This document shows positions 32,996-44,653 of a DNA stretch of 64,000 nucleotides, piece by piece. Under the pieces are notes generated by a model. That model was not told the origin of the DNA. It saw only the letters and a list, made by a program, of their open reading frames with translations, and searched no databases. A program made the position numbers and the translations under genes. Origin of the DNA: Ceratopteris richardii (lineage: Eukaryota; Streptophyta; Polypodiopsida; Polypodiales; Pteridaceae); NCBI GenBank assembly GCA_020310875.1, contig CM035427.1, forward strand, positions 91,873,468 through 91,937,467, written 5' to 3'. The stretch's first letter is position 1. The number at the start of each line of letters is the position of its first letter.

Positions 32996-34000
32996 TGTAA
33001 GATGCCACATTGATTTTCCGAAAAATAAGAATGTGTAGGTAATATTGAAATTTTATGTTTAGGATATTCTGATCGTCTCCAAGATTTCATAGCAATAAGT
33101 TTTACATTCTCTCTCTAGATAGTTGTCATCACATGAAATTTGTGTTAAATTTGAGAATGAAGTTTAAGGAATCTGAAAAAGTGTTGTATGAGAGAAAGGT
33201 AGAGAACTCTTAGAAGAAAAACTTTACCTGATTGAATGTTTTTTAGTCCCTATCTTTTATGTCTCATTTGGTCCCATGAAGATAGGTTAACAAAGAGATT
33301 TTTCATGTTTTTTCATCTCTCTCTAGAATTTTTAATTTTGGAGGGTCCAAAAGTCATATCTGGAAGCAGTTTTTGACCTCAGGTGTCTCTAACACTATTA
33401 CATAGATTTAAGAACTACATATTTTTGTGTCTCACAAGCTTAAGCTAATGCCCCACCATTTTTTAGTTACAAGGCTTAGAAAAGTGCCGTTTTCCTACAC
33501 TTAAGAAAAAAGAGAAGCCTTCATTCATCTTATTCATGTTCACAGATCTAGAAAAGGCACATGGGTCTATGGGTTATTTTGGGTGATTGACGTGTGTGAG
33601 TGTGTTGCAGGGATCATCTCTATTTCTGTAGGTATGATTCTTCAGGTGCACATGAAAAGTAGATGCATGGGTGGTATGGAAGTGTTGCATGAGACATGCG
33701 AAAAGGCAATATCTTGGAGATTGCAATTGAGATTGAGATTGGGAATGAGATTGTGATTGTGATTGAGATTGGGATTGAGATCAACTCGGGGATGGTCAGG
33801 TGGATGAGGCTTCACATTGAAGCTATTTGATAAATTTTGTAATGCAGATTAGAACTGCTTGTAAATCTGCACAAATAATAAAGTTCTCTCTCTTCTTGTT
33901 CTACGTATACTCTGTTTTTCTTCTTTATATATTGTTGTGCCAAAGTCTATTATTCGGTGTGGGATTGTGATTGTGATTGAAGATTAGGAGGCTTGTTACA
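32996..34000 (+). repeat. Gypsy LTR shared by D' and E (1005 bp)
   Basis: It starts TGTAAGATGCC after the D' polypurine tract and ends GTTACA, with TGTAA/TTACA inverted ends. A primer site follows for the next body. Inside, 33719-33782 is an array of 6-bp units (ATTGAG, ATTGGG, ATTGTG). The same LTR family is at 46380-47516. Confidence 0.9.
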
Positions 34001-34002
34001 AG

Positions 34003-34014
34003 TGGTATCAGAGC
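34003..34014 (+). other. Primer-binding site of gypsy E
   Basis: TGGTATCAGAGC, 2 bp after the LTR end, matches initiator tRNA-Met. Confidence 0.9.
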
Positions 34015-35631
34015 GGAGTTGGATTCCCGGACAAGATCCAGGTTTTGAAGAAAAAGATAGAAGAAAAAGAGGAGCTTATCCGTGGATTGAATGCAGAATT
34101 ACATAAAGAAAGATCCAAAAAACAAAAAGAGGGTACTGCAAATGCTTTCATGGACCTCCACGATGAAGCTGGTAATGCTACGGACACATCGAATGCACAT
34201 AGAGCTAGACGACAATGTGAACGAGAAGATGATGATATTGCAGGCAAATTTGCACTTAAGCAAGTGTTTAAAAGAGCAAAATTAAATGAATTTGATGGTG
34301 AGAAGAAAATTGGAGAGGATCTTGAAGCATAGATCAAGGAGCTTGAAGATTTCTTTGATCTGCACGTGTTTAGAGAGGAATAAAAAACAAAGGTGGCAAT
34401 TCTGCATCTGTAAGGAGTCGACAAACTGTGGTGGAAATCGTACATGCAGACAAGAACAAGCGAAGATTTGATCCTCTGGAAAGAGTTTCGAGAGCAAGCA
34501 AAGAATCATTATTGTTCTCCACATTATCGGATGGAAAAGAAAATGGAATTCTACTCCTTCAAGCAATATGAGGATGATAGATAAAACTTGTTTGCTGAAG
34601 AATATAAGGAGAAATTTATGTGTTTGCATAAGTATGTACTAGACGTTTCTAGAGATGCCCTGAAAAGAAAATTTATTTAGGGTTTGCGAGAAGAGCTTTG
34701 CTATCAAGTAAAGGGGTCTAGATGTGTAGATTTTCTTGATGCAGTTGCAAAAGCAAGAAACCTTGAAAAGATGGAGAAGTTTACTATAAAAAAGGCATCC
34801 AAATCAAGGTTTATCTCAACAGGACATCGACCTCCAAGACCTATTTCAACAAATTAGAATGGACAAAAAGCGACCAACTCTACCAATGTTCAAGGAGGAA
34901 AAACTAATCTGAAGCAGATGGATACGCCTAAGAAGCAAGAAGATGTGCACTGGCAATGTGATTCTGATATCTTGGAGAGGGCTAAAAGATTGGGACTTTG
35001 CTTCTGATGTGGAGAAAAGGACATTGCACTTTTGAATGTCCAAACAAGGACATCAATTGTTCTATGTAGGCGAAGATAGCTCATTTACAAGAGGAAAATA
35101 TAACAATTGAGGAAGCAGATGATCAAGGTAAGTGTTCTAACCCTAGAATTCAATGCATGACAACTTCTTCTCATTCAAGGGCATCAGTGATTAGGATTAT
35201 GGGGGACATACCCTCACATAAGGTTAGTTTCTTAATTGATTTGGGTACTACAAATTGTTTCCTTTCACTTAAGTTGGTAGAGGCTTTAGGATTGCATATT
35301 GAGATGCAGAACAAAAGACCTGTACAAATGGCTAATGGTAGGATACACTATACTCTAGGCCTGTATTGAGAATCTTGATTTTATGTTAGGAGAACATAAG
35401 TCTTTGGGTACCTTCCATGTGATTGAAATGAGAGAATGTGATGTTATCATCTGAATGGACTGGTTGTTTCAAAACACTATCATGATTGATTGTGAAAGTG
35501 GGATACTTACTTTGAGAATAGAGGGGAAGGAACATCGTCTTGTAGGGAAGTGTAATTCATGGTTTTTCTCCTATTTCTGCTATAAAACTGATTAGGGGTT
35601 TTGACAGGGTTGTGAGACATATTTCCTTTAT

Positions 35632-36123
35632 ATGAATGACCTTCAAGAGAAGAAAAAAGAAGAAGAAATACCTAAATATGTTAGAAAACTTTTAGATGAG
35701 TATGCAGATGTATTTCTTGATGATCTGTCAGGCATGCCTCCTCCTAGGAAAATTGACCATGCTATAGACCTCTATCCAGGAAGTGAGCCTTATTCTAGAG
35801 CACCTTATAGGTTCAATATTGATGAATTGAAAGAGTTGAAGCTCCACCTACATGCTCTATTGAAGAAAGGGTTGATAAGACCTAGTGTTTCACCTTGGGG
35901 AGCACCTTTTTTGTTTCGGAAAAAGAAAGATGGCTCATACATACTTTGTATCGACTATAAGGGATTGAACAAGAAAACAATTAAGAACAAGTATCCAATT
36001 CCACACATAGATGAATTGCTGAGTCCATTGAGTGGTGCCACACTATTCACTAAAATTGACTTAATATTAGGATATCATCAAATTAGAGTAAAGTCTGAGG
36101 ACATACCCAAAACTGCTTTTTGA
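35632..36123 (+). CDS. Gypsy E reverse transcriptase, first part
   Basis: 163 codons with the gypsy RT start ([46 protein letters not shown]) and [15 protein letters not shown]. It is part of fossil E. Confidence 0.88.
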   Translation: MNDLQEKKKEEEIPKYVRKLLDEYADVFLDDLSGMPPPRKIDHAIDLYPGSEPYSRAPYRFNIDELKELKLHLHALLKKGLIRPSVSPWGAPFLFRKKKDGSYILCIDYKGLNKKTIKNKYPIPHIDELLSPLSGATLFTKIDLILGYHQIRVKSEDIPKTAF

Positions 36124-37609
36124 ACACGATATCATCATTATGAGTTCACAGTTTTGCCTTTTGGATTGACAAATGATCCTGCAACATTTATGTGTTTGAT
36201 GAATAATGTGTTTCATGAATATCTTGATGAATTTATATTAGTCTTTCTTGATAATATTTTTGTGTATTCTAAGGATGATAATGAACATGCATTGCATCTT
36301 AGGAAGACTTTACAGGCAACTAAGAGATCATAAACTATATGGTAATATGGGTAAATGTTTTTTTTGCAAAGGGGGAAGTGAATTATTTGGGGAGAGTTGT
36401 TTCTAAGGAAAGGATTCACATAGATCCTGAAAAGTTAAAAGCATAGTGGACTGGCCTACACCCAAATGTGTGAGAGATGTGAGAAGCTTCCTTGGTTTGG
36501 CACAATATGAGAGGGCACACATTAGGGAGTTTTCTCAAATTGCAAATCCTCTTACAGAACTGACAAAGTAAAATAGTGACTTCACATGGAACGATGAGTG
36601 TCAAAATGCATTTGAAGAATTAAAACAAAAAATTATTAAGAATTGTGTGCTAAAGATACCTGAGTTAGGGAAGCCATTTATTGTTGCATGTTATGCTACT
36701 GGAAGTCAAATCAAATGCGTTTTTTCACAAGAAGGAAGGATAGTGGCTTATGATTCAAGGAAACTGAGGAAACATGAATTAAATTATACAACACATGGCT
36801 TGGAAATCCTTGCGGTTGTTCATGCACTTAAACATTGGAGACACTTATTGCTTGGAGGAAAGTTTGAATTAAGAACATATAATCAGAGCCTTAAGTAGAT
36901 ATTTACTCAACCTTTACCTAACAATAGACAAAAATGTTGGATCGAATTCCTAAGTGAATATGATTTTGATATTAAATACTTAGCAAGAAAAGAAAACAAA
37001 GTGGCCAATGCTTTGAGTCATAAACCTTTATGCAATTCAATTTCTATTTTATCCTGTGATTTTGGTGCTGAGAAAGATATAAAAGAAGATTTATTTTATG
37101 CAGCGATCTTAAGCATTTTGGAAGAAAATCTAGGTTATATGTTTCATGGAAAATTTCATTTGAAAAACAATGATTTGTATTTTAATTCTCGTTTAGGTAT
37201 TTCTTTGAAATGTGTTTTGAAAAAAAAGATTCTGCATGACTATCATGATGCACCTTTCTTTGCACACCCTAGTTTTTCTAGGACTTATGCAAAAGAGAAA
37301 GCTTCATATTTCTGGCCATGTATGAAATATGATATTAGGAGGTATGTGAAAGAATGTTTGAAATGTCAACACGTTAAGGGTGAATTTAAAAGGAGTCATA
37401 GTATGTTACAACCATTAGATGTTCTTGATCAAAAATTGCAATCCATCTCTATGGATTTCATAACAATGTTTCCTGTGACCAGAAGTGGGCCGATATCATC
37501 TTTGTTGTCCTAGAACATCTTATGAAGATGGCACATTTTCTTCCCATGAGGAAAACTGATACAGCTTTGCAAATTCCTAAACTTTTTGTAAAATAAATTT
37601 TTAGGTTAC

Positions 37610-37946
37610 TGTTGGGTGTGTGTAGAAGTGCGAGAGACACACAAGAAGCACACACAAGGAGCACAAATGCAGCAAGACACACAGAGAAGACGATGGCTGG
37701 AATAGCTCTCTCTATTGATCGATCAACTAAACTGAAGTAAGAGCTGAATAATATCCCTAAGTACAAAGTACCACCACATATGAGAGTATCAAGTATGTGG
37801 TAACATGGGGAAAAAACCTCTAGCCAGCACTAAAGTAAAAAGTGCCCATGTATAGGGAAAAGGTTCACATCAAAGCTACTCGAGGAACACATAAGTGTAA
37901 CAAACCCCCTTGGAGCGAATGATGTGAACACATACAGGGAGTGACA
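37610..37946 (-). repeat. 3' LTR of copia F (337 bp)
   Basis: On the minus strand it begins TGTCACTCCC after the polypurine tract and ends CACCCAACA. No second copy is present in the window. Confidence 0.85.
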
Positions 37947-37948
37947 GA

Positions 37949-38464
37949 TCAGCCCCCACAAGGTAACAAGCCTAAAGCTTTGCGAAAAGCTTCAAACTTT
38001 TTCCGTGGAAGAGCTTTGGTGAATATGTCTGCCACATTATCTTGTGTAGGCACATATACCAAATCAATATCTCCTGCATGAAGGCGCTCTCTCACATAGT
38101 GATAATGCACCTCAATATGTTTGGTCCGTGCATGAAACACTGGGTTTCGTGCAATAGCCAAAGCACTCTGACTATCTGTGAGAATATGCATAGCAGCATC
38201 AATCTCCATGCAAAGATCCATCAATAGGCGTCTCAGCCATATACACTCCACTGTCGTTGTGAAAACTGCCCTATACTCAGCTTCACAACTCGATGTCACC
38301 ACTGTAGGTTGCTTCTTACTCAACCAAGATATGCATGAGTCTCCAAGGACAAAGCAATTACCACTAGTGGACACGTGATTATCATAACAACCAGCTTGAT
38401 CACTATCTGTAAAAGCATGCAAGCATGGCTGAACATCTCTGCCATAAAAGAGACCTAAGCTCAA
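37949..38464 (-). CDS. Copia F RNase H block
   Basis: 171 codons with the RNase H motifs DSDQAGCYDNHVSTSG, SSCEAEYRAVF, ARTKHIEVHYHYVRE and DNVADIFTKALP, in copia style. It is part of a fossil. Confidence 0.88.
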   Translation of the reverse strand: MSLGLFYGRDVQPCLHAFTDSDQAGCYDNHVSTSGNCFVLGDSCISWLSKKQPTVVTSSCEAEYRAVFTTTVECIWLRRLLMDLCMEIDAAMHILTDSQSALAIARNPVFHARTKHIEVHYHYVRERLHAGDIDLVYVPTQDNVADIFTKALPRKKFEAFRKALGLLPCGG

Positions 38465-38776
38465 AGTGCCTCAAAGATATCTAAACACACGTTTCACCGC
38501 TTGCCAATGCTTAGTGCCAGGGCTATGCATGAATCGACTCAACTCGGAAACTGCATACTGTATATCCGGCCTTGTGTTGCATGCATATATAAGACATCCC
38601 ACAGCTTGTTGATAAAGAGAAGTGTCAATTGCATCACTAGAATCCTCAACTGAGAACCTGAATCCTGTCTCAATTGGTGTGCAAACTGGTTTACAATCCT
38701 CAAAGTCAAAACGTTGAAGTAGTTTTTCAACATACTTTGCTTGATGCATAACAATTCCCCCCTCAATGGATACAAA

Positions 38777-39286
38777 CTAGATGCCAAGATAGTAGCTCAA
38801 AGGACCAAGATAAGTGACATCAAAAGTATGCTGCAAATCAGCCATAAGAATGTCAAGTTTTGCATCACATGACCCAGTCAAGAGTATGTCCTCGACATAA
38901 AGAACAAGCACTATAAGATCAGCCCCATTTTTGCGTACATAGAGTGTGCTTTCAATCGGACTACATGTGAAGCCAAGAGCAATCAAGTGCTTATGGATTT
39001 TGTCATACCATGCACGTGGAGCTTGCTTGAGACCATACAAGGCTTTATGCAAGCGACAAACCATACGCTCTTTCCCTTTCATAGCAAATCCAAGAGGTTG
39101 TTTCACATAAACCTCTTCTTGCAAATCACCATTCAAGAAGGCTGTTTTTATGTCCAACTGATGCACTTTCCAACCTCGATGGGCAGCCAATGCAACCACG
39201 GTACGAATGGTAGTCATGCATGAAGTAGGTGCAAAAGTTTCCTCATAGTCGATGCCATATTGTTGTGCATATCCTTTGGCAACCAA
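38777..39286 (-). CDS. Copia F reverse transcriptase, central part
   Basis: Contains VAKGYAQQYGIDYEETFAP, VHQLDIKTAFLNGDL and [13 protein letters not shown], and ends near the GPLSYYLGI motif. The thumb region follows at 38749-38471. Confidence 0.88.
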   Translation of the reverse strand: MVAKGYAQQYGIDYEETFAPTSCMTTIRTVVALAAHRGWKVHQLDIKTAFLNGDLQEEVYVKQPLGFAMKGKERMVCRLHKALYGLKQAPRAWYDKIHKHLIALGFTCSPIESTLYVRKNGADLIVLVLYVEDILLTGSCDAKLDILMADLQHTFDVTYLGPLSYYLGI

Positions 39287-39295
39287 TCTAGCTTT

Positions 39296-41605
39296 CTAGC
39301 GATCAATGCTACCATCAGATTTTCTCTTAATCTTGTAAACCCACTTTGTACCAATGGCATTCTTTCCTTTTGGCAATTCACATAACTCCCAAGTACCATT
39401 CCTATGTATGGAATCCATTTTTGATTGCATAGCACTCATCCATTGTGGATCGTCACATGCATCTTCAAAAGAAAGTGGCTCTTCATTACATGCTGTAACA
39501 ATAAGAGAATAATCCACAAAATTACTTGATGCATGGTGAGAGCTTGATCTTGTTCTACCAAGTAAAGGTGCACTCAATTTGTTGTCCTGCAAAGTTTGTT
39601 TCAACCACTTTGGCATAGATTGTACACTCTTGATAGACATGCGTTCATTATGTAAAACATCTTCAATATGTACATCATGTGTGGGCTGAATTTCATGCTC
39701 AGTTTCAACCATATTTTGATGCAAATGTTCAGCCATATGTGGCTGGAAATTTCCAACAGTTTGGACATTTTTTGACTGAATTTTTTCAGCCATGTTTGGC
39801 TGGAAATTCTCTGCATTTTCAGCCCTATTTCGCTGGAATTTTTCAGCCCTTTGAACCTCAGTTGGCTGGTCTACATGGCCATAGTTAAGCGCACCATTTT
39901 GGAACAAAGGCATGAGTGTATCGAACACATCTTGTGAGCTAACTGTTGGCAGTTTTTTGCATTCAAGTAGAGGGAAAACTGAATTTTCAGCAAATACCAC
40001 ATCTCGACTCACAATAATTGTGTTCGTCAATGGATGGTACAACCAATATCCCTTACTTTCAGCACTATAACGAACAAATATACATTTCTTTGCCTTGTCA
40101 TCAAGTTTGTGATGTTGTTGTGATGACACAAGAGCATATGCCAAACAACCAAACACACGCATATGACTAACCATAGGCTTATCACCATTCCAAGTCTCAT
40201 ACAGAGTGATGACTCTCAATGCTTTTGTAGGGCAGTGATTCAACACATAGTTTGCACACATGACCGCTTCCATCCAAAACTTATGAGGAAGATGCTTTCC
40301 TTTAACCATACATCGTGCCATTTCAAGTAAAGCTCTATTTTTACGCTCGGCAACACCATTTTGTTGAGGTGTATATGGCACCGTACATTGGTGTGAAATA
40401 CCTCTTTCATGAAGAAAAGCATTAAACTCATGTGACATGTACTCACCACCATGATCCGTGCGTAGAGTCAAAAGCTTTTGTGAAGAAAAATTTTCAGCCA
40501 TAGCTAAAAATGCTTTGAAGCAAGAAAATACCTCATTCTTTGCTTTCATAGGATACACCCATGTATAGCGAGTAGCATCATCAATGAAGGTAACAAAATA
40601 TACATGCTTCCCAAAAGATGGAGTCTTGACGGGACCACATACATCACTATGAACAAGCTGCAATTTTCTTGTAGTGTGTATATGACCATCTTTTGGAAAA
40701 GAAGCACGATGCATTTTTCCAAGAATGCAACCTTCACATGCACGCTTTTCAATGGACTCAAGTGTAGGCAAGCGAATAACCATGTCCTTCTTTTGCAAGT
40801 AGAGCAAACTATTGAAGTTTAAATGACCAAAACGAGCATGCCAAAGCTCCATTTCAGCGATGGAAGAAGTATGAGCAACTAAGGCATTCGAGGCAGCCCT
40901 CTTGTATGTATCCATGCGATACAAACCATTACATAATGTATCAGACATCACGATAACATCGCCATTGCTGAAATCATGAACCATACACTTATCATCAACA
41001 AAGTGTACATGAATTCCAGCTTTGGCAATCAACGGAACTGAAATTAAGTTCTTCTTGATACTGGGCATATATAATGCATTTTTCAAGAGAATCACACCTC
41101 CATTTGTAGCTGTAAGCTCAATTTCTCCTACTCCAATGATAGGATAAGAGGCATTGTTTGCACACACCACATGTCCTCCTTTAGGTGCATCTTTCAAAGA
41201 GGCAAAAAATCGTTTGCATGATGTTATGTGCTTTGAAGCACCACTATCAAAGAACCAATCCAAATTAGCCTCACTCACAACCATACATTTAGAATGTAAA
41301 GAAGCATCATAATGACATGTAACAACACATGCCCAAAAATCTTGAGCCATGTTAGCTTCATCATTCTTTGCATTTGCTGAATTTTCAGCAATAGACATGC
41401 TAGATTCCTTCTTCTTTTCATTGCGTTTAGTAAGCTTTCTACACTCATCAATAGTATGTCCAGCCTTCCGGCAATATTTGCATCTCTTCTTCTTTTGCAA
41501 ATCACCATCATTAGAGGAATGAGTGGAAGAGGAAGCTTGAGGCTTTGGTTTCGATGAACCCAAAGCTAAACCATACTTGCTTTTCCCCTTTTGCCACCTG
41601 CACAC
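39296..41605 (-). CDS. Copia F zinc knuckle, protease, integrase and linker in one frame
   Basis: About 769 codons stay open. In order: zinc knuckle CKYCRKAGHTIDEC, protease LDWFFDSGASKHI, pre-integrase ELWHARFGHLNFNSL, integrase VHSDVCGPVKTPSFG, RTDHGGEYMSHEF and TPQQNGVAERKNR, then a linker with a repeated FQPNMAE-like motif (39700-39870) and the RT start KWVYKIKR. The first few codons (41605 to about 41594) already belong to the adjoining LTR fragment, so the natural start is lost. Confidence 0.88.
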   Translation of the reverse strand: MCRWQKGKSKYGLALGSSKPKPQASSSTHSSNDGDLQKKKRCKYCRKAGHTIDECRKLTKRNEKKKESSMSIAENSANAKNDEANMAQDFWACVVTCHYDASLHSKCMVVSEANLDWFFDSGASKHITSCKRFFASLKDAPKGGHVVCANNASYPIIGVGEIELTATNGGVILLKNALYMPSIKKNLISVPLIAKAGIHVHFVDDKCMVHDFSNGDVIVMSDTLCNGLYRMDTYKRAASNALVAHTSSIAEMELWHARFGHLNFNSLLYLQKKDMVIRLPTLESIEKRACEGCILGKMHRASFPKDGHIHTTRKLQLVHSDVCGPVKTPSFGKHVYFVTFIDDATRYTWVYPMKAKNEVFSCFKAFLAMAENFSSQKLLTLRTDHGGEYMSHEFNAFLHERGISHQCTVPYTPQQNGVAERKNRALLEMARCMVKGKHLPHKFWMEAVMCANYVLNHCPTKALRVITLYETWNGDKPMVSHMRVFGCLAYALVSSQQHHKLDDKAKKCIFVRYSAESKGYWLYHPLTNTIIVSRDVVFAENSVFPLLECKKLPTVSSQDVFDTLMPLFQNGALNYGHVDQPTEVQRAEKFQRNRAENAENFQPNMAEKIQSKNVQTVGNFQPHMAEHLHQNMVETEHEIQPTHDVHIEDVLHNERMSIKSVQSMPKWLKQTLQDNKLSAPLLGRTRSSSHHASSNFVDYSLIVTACNEEPLSFEDACDDPQWMSAMQSKMDSIHRNGTWELCELPKGKNAIGTKWVYKIKRKSDGSIDR

Positions 41606-42326
41606 ATAAGTACACTATAAAACTAGACTTTACTCTCTAAAAGATATCTCACAGAGTATGACTGATCTGAATGCGATATTTGAGACAGTGAAATTAGATG
41701 CCCAGGGCTTTCCAACAAAACAAAAATCACGCAATTTGGATATGCTTTGGTTGGGAAACTGAACCAACCAAAATAGACTACCTATCTACACAGGTATACT
41801 GAAAAACTAGACTTCACTCTTTCACTGATATCTCACAAACTACATAAACTTTCAAAGAGATATTTGATATGCAAAAAGTTCACAAGATAAGCTTTCCAAT
41901 GAATTTTTAAACACACAAAATGGTTACATATGCACTGAGATATGAGCTCTTCAACAGAGCTGTGTACAAACTGACGTGCGGCTGGAAGGAGTCTAAGGGA
42001 AAACCAAAATGACAAAATGGCTAGATCCGACTACTGGGAGCTCTTGCCTCTTTCTCTCCTTGTTTTGAATGTGCTCCCACTTCACTTTTATAACCAATGA
42101 GCATGTGAAGAAGTTTGTGACTCCTTCTTAACTCACCACTTTCTCCACTACATGCTACTAACTACAAGGCAAGATATTGTATCTCTTACTCATCATGAAG
42201 TTTTGACTAGACTTTCTCTTTTCTTATTTTTTCCTTTTTTCCTCTACTTTTCCTTTATCTTTATATTTGGTAAATTTATCCAAGCATGGCTCATATGAAA
42301 ATGAGCTTGTACATTTATCTTCAACA
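41594..42326 (-). repeat. 5' LTR of copia G, first part, inverted
   Basis: This is the reverse complement of 54461-55193, the first 733 bp of copia G's LTR, beginning TGTTGAAGATAAATG at 42326 on the minus strand. The 5 bp next to its start (42327-42331) read GATCA in LTR sense, the same 5 bp that follow the 3' LTR of G at 55605-55609. It is therefore best read as the displaced start of G's own 5' LTR rather than an independent solo LTR. Confidence 0.85.
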
Positions 42327-42629
42327 TGATCTCTGCATATTCCCAAATATATGTGTGTTGGGAGGTACACATAGGTGCAAGCACCAGTTTGGGCAGATTT
42401 TGGTCTGTCTTGTGCAAGGAGTTTGGCATAGCTCACATTATCCAAATTGAGTGATCTATGGCTTGTTGGAAAGCTTAAAGAGTCTATTTTTACTGTGCAA
42501 AATTTCATAGGTTCAATCTTAAGGTCCAGAGAGCAATTCAATTTTTGGTGGACTGTGGTAGTGAACTGTATGGTCCTAGGAAGGGCCTATCATTCTTCTG
42601 CTGCAACTAGGAGTGGATATACTCCATCA
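42327..42629 (-). mobile_element. LTR-like insert L, first part, inverted
   Basis: On the minus strand it starts TGATGGAGTATATCC right after AAATT (42630-42634) and runs to copia G's target site. Its other part is 55605-56118, which ends TCTAACA followed by AAATT. TG...CA ends plus a 5-bp duplication mark L as an LTR-type insert of about 0.8 kb, probably a solo LTR, with no coding. It splits copia H/I within gag. Confidence 0.75.
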
Positions 42630-43467
42630 AATTTGTCTTAACAATTTATCATCTTCAATGTCGTCATCAACTGCACCTAAAGAATCAGCAATGTTTTTCA
42701 TCTTTGTCACATAATCAGATATTGATTGTAAGGCCTTCTTCTTGAATGTGGTAAACTCTACCCATAGTGATGCTTTTCTTGACTTTGTTGTATTCTGAAA
42801 ATGCTCCTACAAAGCATTCCATATATCACTTGCACTTTCAAGTCCTCTAATGTGAGGAAGCAAGTAATCATTTACTGCCATATAGATTATGCTCCTTGTT
42901 TGAGCATCCTTCTTCATCCAAACCTTTAAGTTTGCAAGCTCCTCCCTAGTAGGAAAACTAGGATATTAAAATTTTGGCTTTTCTTCTTCTCCTATAATAT
43001 ATCCTATCAGGTCCTTGCTCATAAGATGAGCTTCCATCCTCATAGACCAAGCTGGATAGTTCTTTCTGTCCAGCTTCTCAATTTGGAGACTATCCCCCAT
43101 TCTTTCTTAACTTGTACTAACAAATCTTCAACCTTATGAGTAATGAATGTACTTGAGATTCAAAATTTACTCCTTCGGATCCTTTTGATTGCTCTCGTGT
43201 CTCTCCCTTTAGCTTTTCCTTCACACTTTGTCCTTTTGAATCTTCAAATGTTGAATTTTGTATGTCTGTAGTAGTCGAGGTCTTCCTTTCCTTCAACTTT
43301 GATCAAAACTTCTCTGATAGCATTGATAGAGATGATTTATCTCCAAAAAACAAGCTACAGTTGAATTTAGAACACCCCTATATCAAGCATAACTCAAAAA
43401 TTCTTCAATTTTGGATAATCTTTGTTAAAATTATGAATCTCTATCACTTCTATAAGTTGTCACTTCA
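42630..43467 (-). mobile_element. Copia H/I, 5' part (LTR, primer site, gag start), inverted
   Basis: On the minus strand: an LTR portion (43467-43324, ending ATCTCTATCA) that matches 59435-59578, then a slightly altered tRNA-Met primer site (CTATCAGAG, about 43311-43323), then gag from 43100 (MGDSLQIEKLDRKNYPAW, YMAVNDYLLPHIRGLE). It stops at insert L. The rest of the same element is at 56119-59578 in the other orientation. It is broken in a few places. Confidence 0.8.
42635..43100 (-). CDS. Copia H/I gag, N-terminal part
   Basis: Copia gag motifs: KLDRKNYPAWSMRMEAHLMS, KSRKASLWVEF, and ISDYVTKMKNIADSLGAV. It ends at the duplication AAATT bordering insert L. It is part of a fossil. Confidence 0.8.
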
Positions 43468-44653
43468 CTAGGAAAATTAAAAGAAAAAATATCATTTCTT
43501 TTTCAAGTTCATGTTGCTTTGTTTTTTCAAGTTCATTCCATTTTTTTTGTCCTGTTCTTTCTTATTTCCAATCTCACTTCATGCATGTTTCTTTTCAATC
43601 TTTGCATTGCATTGCATATCCACATCACTTGAGTCAAATGGGCAAATGATGATTTGTCTACCTGTTGTGTAACATTGTATCTAAGTAATAATGTATCTAC
43701 TAAGAAATCAGCTATAATCTAGGATTATGGAAAGATAGGGCATGTAGATTTGGAGGTTTATTTTGGTAACATGACTTTCATATATAAACATGCATATGTA
43801 TCCTGTATCAAAATCATAATTGTTGAAGTCCTAGCTCCTGCTACTGCATGTTTCTACATCCTTAGTCCACCTCAGAACACTTGTATGGGAGTTTAAATGA
43901 TTGTTCTCCATCATAAAAAATGGTTGTACCTTATATCTGGGTTTACTCTTTCCTTGACATAAAAAAAGATAAGCTATCATCTGTTACCTAGAAATTTACA
44001 CTTTATTCCACCCCAAAAAGTGAACGTAACCATAAAGTCATCGAATCATCATAAAAAAACAAGAGAGCAAGCCAAAGGAAGATAAGAAGGCATAGAAGTA
44101 TAAAGCACAAGCTAAATAGGGAGATTTATGCATTAGTGGAGTTTAGCTAGATTTCCTTGTTTGTAATTAGAGAAAGAGGATATTCATATTTATGTAGGAA
44201 AGAAGTTGATCTAACATAAGCTAAAGATGAAAGGTGTCTCTTCAAAATCCAAAATCTTTGTTTATAATCGTATTTAAGGTAGATTGCTTTATGAAAAAGT
44301 TTTAAATTTTTCTTCAAGATGAGAGAAATTGATGCTTAAAATGACTCAATACATTCATTTCCACTTCATATTGATGTTTGTTTGTTTTATTTCTTTACAT
44401 GTTGTCAATGTTGCCTGTTCATTTGCATATATGTTGGCTATTTGTTCATGCTTATTCATGTTGCCTCTTTCAATTCTTTCTTCATGCAAATTTTGCTTCA
44501 TGTCATGTTGCCCACTCATTGGTCTATATAATCAATATTTTCTTCCATGTTTCTTATTTTTCTTATAAAAGAATTTGATGCTTGGGAATTTTTCATTTTC
44601 AAAGAGACTGGAGTGGTGCTTCCGAAGGAATCACAAGTTTAGTGGGGGGCTAA
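43468..44653 (+). mobile_element. Element M, non-coding tail and polypurine tract (inverted side)
   Basis: About 1.2 kb without coding capacity runs from the copia H/I boundary to a purine tract (AGTGGGGGGC, 44641-44650) directly before an LTR. By position and by the LTR match with 62240-63097 it is the 3' interior of element M, reversed by the inversion. Confidence 0.6.

Larger units (their letters stand above)
34001..37609 (+). mobile_element. Chromodomain-type Ty3/gypsy fossil E, 5' part
   Basis: After the shared LTR and primer site come gag (34045-35050; coiled start KKKIEEKEELIRGLNAELHK), the aspartic protease region (35157-35369), reverse transcriptase (35632-36420; [25 protein letters not shown]), RNase H (36600-37000) and integrase (37001-37609). 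It is the same family as D' and J. It is cut off inside integrase by copia F. It is broken in several places. Confidence 0.88.
37610..41593 (-). mobile_element. Ty1/copia element F (minus strand), 5' end missing
   Basis: From right to left: zinc knuckle, protease and integrase in one long frame (41605-39296), reverse transcriptase (39286-38471), RNase H (38464-37949), polypurine tract (GTGGGGGCTGA in element sense) and 3' LTR (37946-37610). It entered gypsy E's integrase; GTTAC at 37605-37609 is the left copy of its expected target duplication. The gag N-terminus, primer site and 5' LTR are absent because the element stops at the inversion breakpoint near 41594. It has only a few breaks in the retained part. 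Confidence 0.9.

Noticed and set aside
41594-42326. An independent solo LTR of the copia G family
   Set aside because: It is truncated exactly at a breakpoint, and its only intact flank carries GATCA, the duplication next to copia G's 3' LTR, with no copy of GATCA at its other side.
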